Shown here piece after piece: positions 23,476 through 30,826 of a DNA stretch of 64,000 nt. The first letter of the stretch is position 1; every line of letters starts with the position of its first letter. The stretch spans positions 4,415,656 to 4,479,655 of the forward strand of contig NZ_JWJG01000028.1 in NCBI RefSeq assembly GCF_000818395.1. The letters run 5' to 3'. Origin of the DNA: Noviherbaspirillum autotrophicum (GTDB lineage Bacteria > Pseudomonadota > Gammaproteobacteria > Burkholderiales > Burkholderiaceae_D). Below the pieces are notes generated by a model that saw nothing but the letters and a program-made list of their open reading frames with translations, was not told where the DNA came from and ran no database searches. The translations under genes were made by a program, and so were the position numbers.

Positions 23476-24602
23476 TTTTTTTGAAGCACGCCAGCCGTTG
23501 CGCAGTTCTCTCCTCGCTGCTGGCCGCAGTTGCAGTGCACGCCAATCCGCATCCCAAGCAAGCCGCCGGCAAGCTCCCTGCCAAATCCGCAGCCAAGGCC
23601 GCGATCCGCAAGGTCGCTGCCGCGCCCGATGACCTTGGCGAATTCGCCAACTTCACGCAATGGAAGGAAGTGTCGGAGTTCATCGACCAGATGATCGACC
23701 AGCATGGATTCGAGCGCGCCGAACTGGAAGCAATTTTCCGCAAGGCGCGCTATGTCGACACCACCATTCAGCTGATCAAGCCGGCGCCGCCGGGACGTCC
23801 CAAGAACTGGCACGCGTATCGCGAGCGCTTCGTCGAACCGGTGCGCATCAACGCCGGCGTCGCCTTCTGGAACGCCAATGCCGAGGCACTGGCGCGCGCC
23901 GAAGAGCAATACGGCGTTCCGGCCGAAATCATCGTCGGCATCATCGGCGTCGAAACGATCTATGGCCGCAATACCGGCAACTTCCGCGTGCTCGACGCAC
24001 TGACCACGCTGTCCTTCGATTATCCCGATACGCCGAATCGCGTATCGCGCATGAAATTCTTCCGCGGTGAACTGGAAAACACGCTGCTGTTTGCGCGCGA
24101 GTCGGGAATCGATCCATTCACCCTGCTGGGCTCGTACGCCGGCGCGATCGGCTGGCCGCAGTTCATGCCGGGCAGCATACGCAAGTACGCCGTGGATTTC
24201 GACGGCGACGGGAGGATCGATTTGCGTAATTCGCCTGTCGACGCCATCGGCAGCGTCGCGCACTTCCTGGCAGAACACGGCTGGCAGCGCGGCGAGCCGA
24301 TCGTATTCCCGGCCTCCGTCTCGAATGCGGAAAGCGGCCGCTCATGGGACATCTTCATCGGGCAGGGGTTGGAAGCCAAGTTCAAGCTCGACGAGCTGAA
24401 GGCGTCCGGCGTGGCGCCGGGTGTCGAGCCGCCGGCCGATATGCAGTTCGGCTTAGTCGACCTGCAAAACGGCGGCGAGCCGACCGAATACTGGCTCGGC
24501 TCGGCCAATTTCTTCGCCATCACGCGGTACAACCGCAGCTTCTTCTACGCGATGTCGGTGGTCGACCTGGGTCGCGCAGTACGCAACGCGCGCGGAAGTT
24601 AG
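23466..24602 (+). CDS. mltB: Lytic murein transglycosylase B
   Basis: 378 residues with a signal peptide (about residues 1-25, ending VAVHA). MltB cleaves the MurNAc-GlcNAc bond forming anhydro-MurNAc. The catalytic Glu is near residue 162 in VGIIGVETIYG. Other family segments are GSYAGAIGWPQFMPGS and DFDGDGRIDLRNSPVDAIGSVA. It overlaps tgpA by 10 bp; an alternative ATG at 23472 would make a 4-bp ATGA overlap. Only 9 bp after its stop, the Tn7-like element begins, so its native terminator region is disrupted. Confidence 0.95.
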   Translation: MSMIFLKHASRCAVLSSLLAAVAVHANPHPKQAAGKLPAKSAAKAAIRKVAAAPDDLGEFANFTQWKEVSEFIDQMIDQHGFERAELEAIFRKARYVDTTIQLIKPAPPGRPKNWHAYRERFVEPVRINAGVAFWNANAEALARAEEQYGVPAEIIVGIIGVETIYGRNTGNFRVLDALTTLSFDYPDTPNRVSRMKFFRGELENTLLFARESGIDPFTLLGSYAGAIGWPQFMPGSIRKYAVDFDGDGRIDLRNSPVDAIGSVAHFLAEHGWQRGEPIVFPASVSNAESGRSWDIFIGQGLEAKFKLDELKASGVAPGVEPPADMQFGLVDLQNGGEPTEYWLGSANFFAITRYNRSFFYAMSVVDLGRAVRNARGS

Positions 24603-24606
24603 CACA

Positions 24607-24611
24607 GACCG
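24607..24611. repeat. Target site duplication, left copy
   Basis: GACCG, immediately before the TGTG terminus of the element. The same five bases follow the right terminus at 30142-30146. Confidence 0.88.
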
Positions 24612-24746
24612 TGTGTGTTCACCCATAAGTTGGGATTTTTAACGCATAAAGTGGGATTCGACACCCCATAAGATGGGATTTACAACCTCATAAGATGGGA
24701 TTTACAACCTCATAAGGTGGGACTAAACAACCGCATAAGATGGGAT
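24612..24746 (+). repeat. Left end: six direct 13-bp TnsB-type repeats
   Basis: Copies start at 24624, 24645, 24667, 24689, 24711 and 24734, all in the same orientation and 21-23 bp apart, i.e. two turns of the helix. The consensus is CATAAGATGGGAT; deviations are CATAAGTTGGGAT (first), CATAAAGTGGGAT (second) and CATAAGGTGGGAC (fifth). The third and fourth copies also share the following TTACAACCT. Confidence 0.88.
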
Positions 24747-24812
24747 ATTCTTATCATTGCATGATCGAGGGGCCTATCTGGGCCTTTTTTGGTGCTCAGC
24801 CTCATGTCGTAG

Positions 24813-24983
24813 ATGGACCAATCCTTTAAAATTACTGTCTACCAAGAAATAAATGCATTTTTAGATAGTGCATCGCCCGGTGAGTCATTTCCTGCGGGAA
24901 TCTTTGGCGTATTTCTGGCTACCAACAGTTGCAGATATGCCACATACCCTACCCGATACTCGATTCCGCTACGGGAATCGTAA
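24813..24983 (+). CDS. Short ORF (56 aa) next to the left end, doubtful gene
   Basis: An ATG frame of 56 codons, starting MDQSFKITVYQEINAFLDSA and ending in YSIPLRES. No clear ribosome binding site precedes it, and the family is not recognised. Its 3' part contains a small perfect hairpin, CGATTCC (24961-24967) / GGAATCG (24974-24980). It may be a scrambled fragment left where the transposase genes were deleted, or a real small protein of the element. Confidence 0.25.
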   Translation: MDQSFKITVYQEINAFLDSASPGESFPAGIFGVFLATNSCRYATYPTRYSIPLRES

Positions 24984-25048
24984 TACCGCCAAGTAGGTAG
25001 GGTCTAGAAGGTTGAAAGGCGACTTCCGGTTAGCCCTTACGACGCAGA

Positions 25049-25834
25049 GTGAACTGCCGTGGACGAGGGAAACCCGCGAAGCTACTGGGACTGCCGAAAC
25101 CTGTGCTCCAGGACCTTAAACGCACAGGGTATTTTCTCGGCCCCCAAACGCCGTCTATCGCCACCGGCTACACTGAACAAGAAGTCTGCAATTTTTCAGA
25201 GCGTCTGCTGCAGCGGACGCTACTGGTCGAAGATATCGCTCCCTCTTCGCCCAATGCCATGGCCTTCACGGACATCATGCGCCACCTGAAGTTCGGATCC
25301 GACCGGAGCAAGGCACAGTTTGTGAAGGACTACCTTGACGGAAAAATTAAGGCGCTTGGAAGATGGGGCGATTCAATCGACAGTATTTTCTTTAGCCTTC
25401 AAGAGGCGCACGATTTCGCTTGGCGATGCCGTCTGAACGCCTCACGCCAGGACTACTGCTCTCTTGCCGATGCCGCACGATTAATCGGTTGTGATGCGAA
25501 GGCTGTTCCGGGTCTTGTTAAGGTTGGATTATTGCGGTCGAAGCCAAAGCAAAAGACGTACATCTGCCGAAAATCTATCTGTGAGTTTTCCGAAAGCTGG
25601 GTTGCTCTTTGTAGCATTGCGCAGTCAGTTTCGACAACATCCAAGCGCTTGGAGAAGCTGGCGGATCAGGCAAACATTGAGCGCTTAGTCATTGCGCCCG
25701 TCTATCAAAACGCGGAGCCGTCATCATTCATCAGGAAGGAGGACCAAGACCGTCTGCTTGCGGAACATAAGGCGCATCCAGCACGGAAACGACGTGCGAC
25801 ACTGATTAAGCTGATGGCGGACGGTTTATCCTAG
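25049..25834 (+). pseudogene. TniQ/TnsD-like target-selector, C-terminal remnant
   Basis: An open frame of 261 codons starting at a GTG, with an in-frame TAG just upstream (25031-25033). The sequence looks like the back half of a TniQ/TnsD protein: PAKLLGLPKPVLQDLKRTGYF near residue 10, then DYLDGKIKALGRWGDSI, then the helix-turn-helix-like segment SLADAARLIGCDAKAVPGLV near 138. The N-terminal TniQ zinc-finger region (CxxC pairs) is missing. It lies beside the left end, where the last gene of a tnsABC-tniQ series would remain after an internal deletion. The family call is from pattern recognition and should be tested by profile search. Confidence 0.55.
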
Positions 25835-26023
25835 AGAACGTAGACAAGAGCCTATCGCTGCCTTCATCGTTCATGTAGGCCTGAGTAACGAAGATGTGCG
25901 GCGGCTAGCGACTCTGCCTGAGAACTACATGTTTTAGTGTGTGCATAGGCAGAAAAGTGCCAATAACAGACATTAAACTGCCACTCAAACTGCTGAGATG
26001 AGCTTGACCACAACTGGAGGGAG

Positions 26024-26620
26024 TCACGCTGCTCGCATTATTCGTTGCGTATGGGTCGCGTAAGCACCATGCTTTTTTAATCCCTTCAAGGCATCCGAAA
26101 CGTCTGCGATGCCTGCTGCTATGCTCAAGTGAAGCTTCCCTTCAAGTAGGCTACCGTCGACGCGCTTCCAGTAGACCCATTCGCCATCCTGTTGGCGCGG
26201 CAGTTTCTTGCCCGACTTTTCAAGGGTAACACCGACGAACCGTATATCAGTGGAGAGCCGCCAGATGTGGAACTCGACGGCTTCACGATGGCGATACTTC
26301 GACGCACGAGAAAACGGAGCACCTGAGAGCGGTACATTGTCGCGAACCCAAAAATACCCCTCGGACTCCATGACCTGTCTGGTCATCGCCCCGGCCATTT
26401 GTTTGAAACGATCACGATGCGGGTTGTTCTCAACAAACTGCTCACTGAACTCTGCGAGAAGATCGTCTGCCACTGCTTCCAGCGCCGGCCGTCCGAGGTT
26501 GGATGCCGTCTTCATTTTTATCTTCGATTCGTCACGATTTAGAAACGACCAAAGTCGAATGCTCGCCGGATGAGATGAGATATCAGTATAAGAGCCTGGA
26601 TTGAAAGTCGGGATAGTCAT
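26024..26620 (-). CDS. Unrecognised cargo protein of the Tn7-like element
   Basis: 198 residues, no family recognised. A GGAGG site 5 bases before the ATG at 26620 decides the start. The middle is rich in charged and aromatic residues (RFKQMAGAMTRQVMESEGYF, then APFSRASKYRHREAVEFHIW), which could be a small nucleic-acid-binding fold. There is no signal peptide or membrane segment. It is the last of three minus-strand cargo genes, separated from the preceding one by 204 bp, and converges on the TniQ remnant. Confidence 0.65.
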   Translation of the reverse strand: MTIPTFNPGSYTDISSHPASIRLWSFLNRDESKIKMKTASNLGRPALEAVADDLLAEFSEQFVENNPHRDRFKQMAGAMTRQVMESEGYFWVRDNVPLSGAPFSRASKYRHREAVEFHIWRLSTDIRFVGVTLEKSGKKLPRQQDGEWVYWKRVDGSLLEGKLHLSIAAGIADVSDALKGLKKHGAYATHTQRIMRAA

Positions 26621-26824
26621 CACTGCCTCCGTTAAAGAAACAGAAGGGTACGCGATAAAATCGGTGGCGTCAAATTTGACTCCACCAAATATGGCGGGAC
26701 AATTGGCAGCCCTAAAAGACCGTAGCGCTTCTAAGCATCACCTTGGGAATATAGCGGCTTTGCCGACTTGCGAGTGTTGTTGCTGCCAGCCCCGCCTGGA
26801 CCTAAAGCGATCAAGGCGGTTCTT

Positions 26825-28138
26825 TCAGCTGCTCTGAATTGTCGAAGATGCAGCCGGCACTGCCGGGAGCGACGCCACGTTGGGCAGTTGCGGTGGTAGC
26901 GCCGAGGCAGCTTCAGGTTGGGGCTTTCGTGGCTGGAGTGCGCACGCAACACAATGGGCTTCTTGGTTAGAGCGCGCAGGCTTGGTGACGTGCTTACTCT
27001 CCATCAGCGGTTTCCATATGAACTCAGTTCCATCAGCAGCTTTAACTGGCCGCCCGCCGAAAATCAACACAGGTAACATCGCGCGAGGAAGACTAAACTC
27101 GAAGGCAATAGTCGATGCGATATCTTCAGTCCCAAGTTCGCGGCCCTTGGCGATTCTGCCACCAATTCGCTTACAAAACGCTCGCATAAAACTTGGATCA
27201 TCTGGGTCGACGTATTTGAGGATATCTGGATTTTGGAAGGCCAAGCCTTTCATGCGGCCGCTCGGGTCTACCTCCAAGCGGTGACCATGCGGTACCGAGA
27301 TCTTCACTCTAGTACGATTACATTTCCTCTGGTCATGCAGTTGCGCGATAGCCTCCTGCAGTTTCTCTTCGCCCAAGTCGGTAATAAAGGCCATCCGGAT
27401 GAACAGCGTATCCTCTTTGCTTAGAGAATGCGTCTTGTTCTCGCATGGCGTAAACAAGCATGAGATCCGTCGTTCTGCCTCTCCACCGCTCCACGACGCA
27501 TCGCCGTAATAGCGTATCTTGCTGTTTGGAGGCAGAACAGGCATTGTTTGAACGTCGCTCACGTTCGCGCCCTCAATCCTGCTCGCCAGCATGCTTACAA
27601 GCGCGTGGTCACCGCTATGGGGATCTGATCCGATGTAGTAGACACTGTGGTCGACCGCCTCAAGCCCATCAAACCAACTCGCAACTTCCTGACTTGTCGC
27701 AATCCGAAGCTGCGCCAAAATGGCGGCCGCAACACGAGGGCCTTTATCAGGGTCGACCAATTCGAACTGTTTACGCCATTTCCCCCATTCCATCCAAGTG
27801 AACGTGCCCTTTTGGCGACATGCTTCGGCGTTATCGCGCCACGATAAACCGCTCTGCTTAAGCCATTGATTGACCTGTTGAATGACCTGGTCCCGGGTCA
27901 AGCGCCGAACCATCGGGTTCACTTCTAATGAAGCAGAAGTCATGCTAGCCATTACAATGATCGGAACGACCGCGTAATTGGCTGCGAACGCTTCGATATC
28001 AGCGTTGTTGGATACCTTGTCGTCACCAAGGCTGGCTATCAGAAGGTGGCCAGTCCATCTACCGGCAGTTCTTTCTTCAAGGTCGGCTGCCAGTTCCTGC
28101 GCATGGTCAGGGCCAACCGCAACGATTAGTTGGACCAT
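26825..28138 (-). CDS. Phosphoribosyltransferase-like (PRTase-CE-like) cargo protein
   Basis: 437 residues, cytoplasmic. The centre reads WGKWRKQFELVDPDKGPRVA, then VYYIGSDPHSGDHALVSMLA, then RYYGDASWSGGEAERRI, in an order reminiscent of the PRTase-CE proteins described from bacterial conflict systems. There the acidic-plus-Gly stretch (here DASWSGGE) takes the place of the PRPP loop. The N-terminal ~100 residues are a separate alpha/beta region. The last ~55 are proline/alanine-rich and probably disordered, preceded by a CVAC pair. It follows its partner gene by 15 bp. The assignment is by motif order only. Confidence 0.45.
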   Translation of the reverse strand: MVQLIVAVGPDHAQELAADLEERTAGRWTGHLLIASLGDDKVSNNADIEAFAANYAVVPIIVMASMTSASLEVNPMVRRLTRDQVIQQVNQWLKQSGLSWRDNAEACRQKGTFTWMEWGKWRKQFELVDPDKGPRVAAAILAQLRIATSQEVASWFDGLEAVDHSVYYIGSDPHSGDHALVSMLASRIEGANVSDVQTMPVLPPNSKIRYYGDASWSGGEAERRISCLFTPCENKTHSLSKEDTLFIRMAFITDLGEEKLQEAIAQLHDQRKCNRTRVKISVPHGHRLEVDPSGRMKGLAFQNPDILKYVDPDDPSFMRAFCKRIGGRIAKGRELGTEDIASTIAFEFSLPRAMLPVLIFGGRPVKAADGTEFIWKPLMESKHVTKPARSNQEAHCVACALQPRKPQPEAASALPPQLPNVASLPAVPAASSTIQSS

Positions 28139-28153
28139 TGCGTCCGTACTCTT

Positions 28154-29086
28154 TTACTGAGGCAAATGTTTAATCAGTTCCAGCACGATCGAGAACGGTA
28201 TATTCACGCCCTGCATCTGCTCCATCGTCATTCGATCGACTACAGCGCGCAGCAATTCGCGCGCATGCTTTTCCTTAGCTTCTTTCTGGCCGCCAGATGA
28301 AACATCGCCGGTATCCAGCACAGCGGCTGGCTCCGCTTCTAATTTTCCAGCACGCGTTTGTTCAAAGTCTCGCAGTAATTGAAGCTTAAGCTCTTCGATG
28401 CGATCACCCTGGACTGCGAGACCGATCAAGCGTGACTCAAATAAACGCAGAATCGAATCGCGCCGGAATTCCTGCCACCGGCGATCCAATCGAGGTGTTG
28501 TCGACTTTAATCTGGAAATCCAAACTTGGTAGGTAACCGGGACATCACAGTCCAAAAGCGCCTTCAGTTCTGGCGTTGCCTCACCACTTTCCTCTAGCAA
28601 GGTCAAAAACCGGCCTCGCATTGCTTCGAATTCAGCAATAGTGACTGAATGTATTGTTGGCGTCTCAGCCAAAGCGGGCGACGAAGACTCGCGGAGATTA
28701 AGTTCCGATGTCGATCTGTCAAAGAACAACTGTCGGCTTGGTGCAACAGCCACAAAGCTCTTCCAAAGCATGCCATACGCTCGAATCTTGCCCTTGGCCG
28801 ATGATGCAGATGGAATGTTGTAGATCGGGTCCGTTCCACTTTTCTCTGTGGTAACTTCGACCAAACCTTTGAGATATTGCTCTACAAAAGCACGCAAGTT
28901 TGCTGGCTTACGACCTTGGACGAACAGCCGGTAATTGGTGCCAGCCGGAAGCACCGAGTCGATTAACGGTGCAAGGCGTGAACCTGGTATCTTTGCTGCA
29001 CCAAGCTCATGCAGTAGAGGGGCGAGTTTATCGAGAACAGCTTGTTTGTGGAGTTCAGGGAGAACTGCCGAAGTCGGTTCCAACAT
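28154..29086 (-). CDS. Cargo protein with OST-HTH/LOTUS-like N-terminal domain
   Basis: 310 residues from the ATG at 29086, which has a CAGGG site 5 bases upstream. An upstream TTG frame start (29158) is rejected because it would place a terminator-like hairpin inside the coding region. Residues about 15-95 (LAPLLHELGAAKIPGSRLAP ... LRAFVEQYLKGLVEV) have the helix pattern of the RNA-binding OST-HTH/LOTUS winged helix. The remainder is helical with no recognised domain (FRRDSILRLFESRLIGLAVQ; a charged KEAKEKHARELLRAVVDRM near the end). It is the first gene of the cargo operon, 15 bp before the PRTase-like gene. Confidence 0.5.
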   Translation of the reverse strand: MLEPTSAVLPELHKQAVLDKLAPLLHELGAAKIPGSRLAPLIDSVLPAGTNYRLFVQGRKPANLRAFVEQYLKGLVEVTTEKSGTDPIYNIPSASSAKGKIRAYGMLWKSFVAVAPSRQLFFDRSTSELNLRESSSPALAETPTIHSVTIAEFEAMRGRFLTLLEESGEATPELKALLDCDVPVTYQVWISRLKSTTPRLDRRWQEFRRDSILRLFESRLIGLAVQGDRIEELKLQLLRDFEQTRAGKLEAEPAAVLDTGDVSSGGQKEAKEKHARELLRAVVDRMTMEQMQGVNIPFSIVLELIKHLPQ

Positions 29087-29101
29087 AAGATCCCTGCCCC
29101 T

Positions 29102-29129
29102 AAAAAAACAACTGCCCACATACGTGGGC
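29102..29129 (-). terminator. Terminator-like hairpin in the cargo leader (attenuator candidate)
   Basis: On the minus strand GCCCAC-GTAT-GTGGGC (29129-29114) is followed by AGTTG and seven T (29108-29102). It ends 15 bases before the start codon of the first cargo gene and directly touches its ribosome binding site. This position suggests conditional premature termination rather than a normal gene end. Confidence 0.6.
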
Positions 29130-29223
29130 GTGTTCGCTGCAATAATCAGACCAGCCAAGTCAGCATCTTGGTCAGGACAGGGTCTTTAGCGCGTCCACCC
29201 CTCTGGCGAATTTTGCGCTAGCG

Positions 29224-29249
29224 GCCCGCAGGCCGAAAGCTACGCGGGC
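29224..29249 (-). other. Second leader hairpin of the cargo operon
   Basis: GCCCGC (29224-29229) pairs with GCGGGC (29244-29249), enclosing a 14-nt loop. It lies between the predicted promoter and the terminator-like hairpin, so the untranslated leader would carry two stable stems. Confidence 0.4.
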
Positions 29250-29264
29250 TTTAGGACATCATAA

Positions 29265-29396
29265 TCAAAAGGATATGCTGTCGTTTTTAAAGCCCCACCA
29301 TGACAGAATTGTAGCACACCAAGAAAAGCATACAAAACATCGAAAAACCAAGCGGCTACACATCGGTTGCAAGTGAACCTGATCATATCCTTTTGA
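29265..29396. repeat. Perfect 13-bp inverted repeat around the cargo promoter
   Basis: TCAAAAGGATATG at 29265-29277 and its exact reverse complement CATATCCTTTTGA at 29384-29396. The 106 bp between them contain the predicted promoter. It may be a pair of operator sites or the ends of a miniature inserted element; no flanking duplication is obvious. Confidence 0.5.
29308..29335 (-). promoter_or_regulatory. Predicted sigma-70 promoter of the cargo operon
   Basis: On the minus strand TTGTAT (-35, 29335-29330), a 16-bp spacer, and TACAAT (-10, 29313-29308). Transcription would start near 29300 and give a leader of about 215 nt before the ATG at 29086. Confidence 0.45.
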
Positions 29397-29881
29397 CCCC
29401 GCCTTCAGCTCATCGCATGCGCCACTCAATCTGCTGCTGCCTAATAACAGCTGCACACGTTCTGCTGATAGGTCGATGGCGAAATAGTTGGACAGCGCCA
29501 AAAGTTTTGTTCAACAGTCCAGCGAGGGCGTCTTTTAGGATTTAGCGAAAGTGCCCCCCTCATTAAAAAGGACTGGATGCTCCAGCAATGGCCGCTTTGG
29601 ATTGTGTGACCGCAGTGGGTCGAGGCCGTGTGAAAACGTGAAAATCGAGAGCGGCGACTACAACATTTAGCAGGCTAGTGTCCGTCTTCTCCCTTATTAC
29701 GTACTGGCTTAACGGAAAAACCTCGTTTTCACACAACCTCGGTCGCCTGCTGCCTGATGCCAATTTTCTTGCCATACCGATCCGCAAGACACACCACCGT
29801 ACCGGTCCGACGTCACGGCTTCAAACATTTCTGCTGACGAATGCACGACGTTGTCTTCGCTCTCCTCAACATAAGCCGCGG
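29397..29881. other. Non-coding cargo/right-end spacer with a second inverted repeat
   Basis: No supportable gene. It holds an 11-bp perfect inverted repeat GTGTGAAAACG (29628-29638) / CGTTTTCACAC (29724-29734), about 85 bp apart, which may be a relic of a small insertion. Open frames here are short, lack ribosome binding sites and run into the end repeats. Confidence 0.5.
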
Positions 29882-30141
29882 CATAAGGTGGGATTAATCA
29901 TCCGCATAAGCAGGGATTTTCTGACCGTTTTCGCGCATAAGATGGGATTTTCCTCACTGTTGCTTGAATAAAGTCTCATGGCATGCCCGACTGCAAAGTC
30001 ACGATGAGACTTCCGCGCCATAACGTGGGACTCAGCTTATTTGAAAATCAGTGGTTTAACGTGAATGCCGCTTCATAAGATGGGATTTTTGACGCATAAA
30101 GTAAGATTTTTTGCTTATCCCACTTTATGAGTTAACCCACA
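29882..30141. repeat. Right end: seven 13-bp TnsB-type repeats in mixed orientation
   Basis: Copies at 29882, 29905, 29936, 30019, 30074 and 30095 read in the plus direction (outward from the element). Only the outermost, 30117-30129, is inverted (ATCCCACTTTATG) and so matches the left terminus. Variants include CATAAGCAGGGAT, CATAACGTGGGAC and CATAAAGTAAGAT. Spacing is irregular (21-83 bp), unlike the tidy left end. Confidence 0.82.
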
Positions 30142-30146
30142 GACCG
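30142..30146. repeat. Target site duplication, right copy
   Basis: GACCG directly after the CACA right terminus, identical to 24607-24611. It lies 13 bp from the last base of yaeQ. Confidence 0.88.
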
Positions 30147-30159
30147 GGCTAAATCAGGC

Positions 30160-30696
30160 CTATTCTTTGAGTAGGGCCGGATCGAGCTGCACGGTGTGCT
30201 CGCCGCAGCTCATCCAGATCTGCCCGTCCTGGATCGTGCACTGAACCTGCATCGTGCGCTGCGCCAGTTTTGCAAGCGCCATCGTGGCTTCCGCCGGCAG
30301 GTTCACTACGCGCAGGTTCCTGGCGCGCTCAACCTTGCCCGCGAGCTGATTCCACCAGATATGGCTGGTAGCGCTGTAACTGTAAACTACGACTTGCGCC
30401 GCTCGCCCGCATGCCTTGAGCATGCGCTTTTCGTCGGGCTGACCGACCTCGATCCAGAGTTCAATCGCGCCGGTCAGATCCTTTTGCCACAGGTCGGGCT
30501 CGTCGTCGGCGCTCAAGCCCTTGCTGAATGCCAGCGCCTCGTGCGCATGCAGGGCAAAGGCCAGCACACGTACCATCATGCGCTCGTCGGTTTCGGAGGG
30601 ATGGCGCGCGATCGTCAGCGCGTGGTCGGCGTAATAATTACGGTCCATGTCGGCGACCTGCAGGTCGACCTTGAATATGGTTGCTTTGAGAGCCAT
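30160..30696 (-). CDS. yaeQ: YaeQ family protein
   Basis: 178 residues. YaeQ folds like a PD-(D/E)XK nuclease-type domain and was reported as a suppressor affecting transcription antitermination; its molecular role is unclear. Recognisable stretches are ALKATIFKVDLQVADMDRNYY at the start, HPSETDERMMVRVLAFALHA and a WIEVGQPDEKRMLKA segment. The start at 30696 is chosen because family homology begins with MALKATIFK; the longer frame adds unrelated sequence. Its 3' end faces mltB across the transposon. Confidence 0.92.
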   Translation of the reverse strand: MALKATIFKVDLQVADMDRNYYADHALTIARHPSETDERMMVRVLAFALHAHEALAFSKGLSADDEPDLWQKDLTGAIELWIEVGQPDEKRMLKACGRAAQVVVYSYSATSHIWWNQLAGKVERARNLRVVNLPAEATMALAKLAQRTMQVQCTIQDGQIWMSCGEHTVQLDPALLKE

Positions 30697-30826
30697 GGCG
30701 TGTGCGGGTACCGAGGCACCGTGATGCATATTGTGGCCGGCAACTGTACAGGAAAGCATCGGGCGGCGCCACTTCGCCCCTGCGCTGGCGGCTGCGGGAG
30801 GGCATAATGATTATTTATGGGCCGAG

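Larger units (their letters stand above)
24612..30141. mobile_element. Tn7-like transposon, 5.5 kb, lacking its transposase genes
   Basis: The element has TGTG...CACA termini. The outer 25 bases at each end are imperfect inverted repeats: 24612-24636 against the reverse complement of 30117-30141, 20 of 25 identical. Both ends carry multiple copies of a 13-bp motif, consensus CATAAGATGGGAT, as expected for TnsB binding sites. A 5-bp duplication GACCG flanks it. The CATAA-containing repeats resemble those at the ends of other Tn7-like elements. Inside are a TniQ/TnsD-like C-terminal remnant and three cargo genes; no tnsA, tnsB or tnsC is present. It is visibly more AT-rich than the flanks. It could move only with transposase supplied from elsewhere. 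Confidence 0.85.

Noticed and set aside
24624..24746. Regular repeats resembling a CRISPR array
   Set aside because: The repeat is only 13 bp with 8-10 bp between copies, the between-repeat bases are partly conserved, and there is no cas gene. The same repeat occurs at the other end of the element, so transposase binding sites explain it better.
24624..24746. Plasmid iterons with 25049-25834 as a replication initiator
   Set aside because: The region is chromosomal, has terminal inverted repeats and a 5-bp duplication, and the adjacent protein lacks initiator winged-helix features.
28154..29158. Longer form of the first cargo gene starting at a TTG at 29158
   Set aside because: It would place a terminator-like hairpin with seven T inside the coding region, and the ATG at 29086 has a proper ribosome binding site.
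29678..29971. 97-codon plus-strand frame near the right end of the element
   Set aside because: No ribosome binding site, and its 3' half consists of the translated end repeats.
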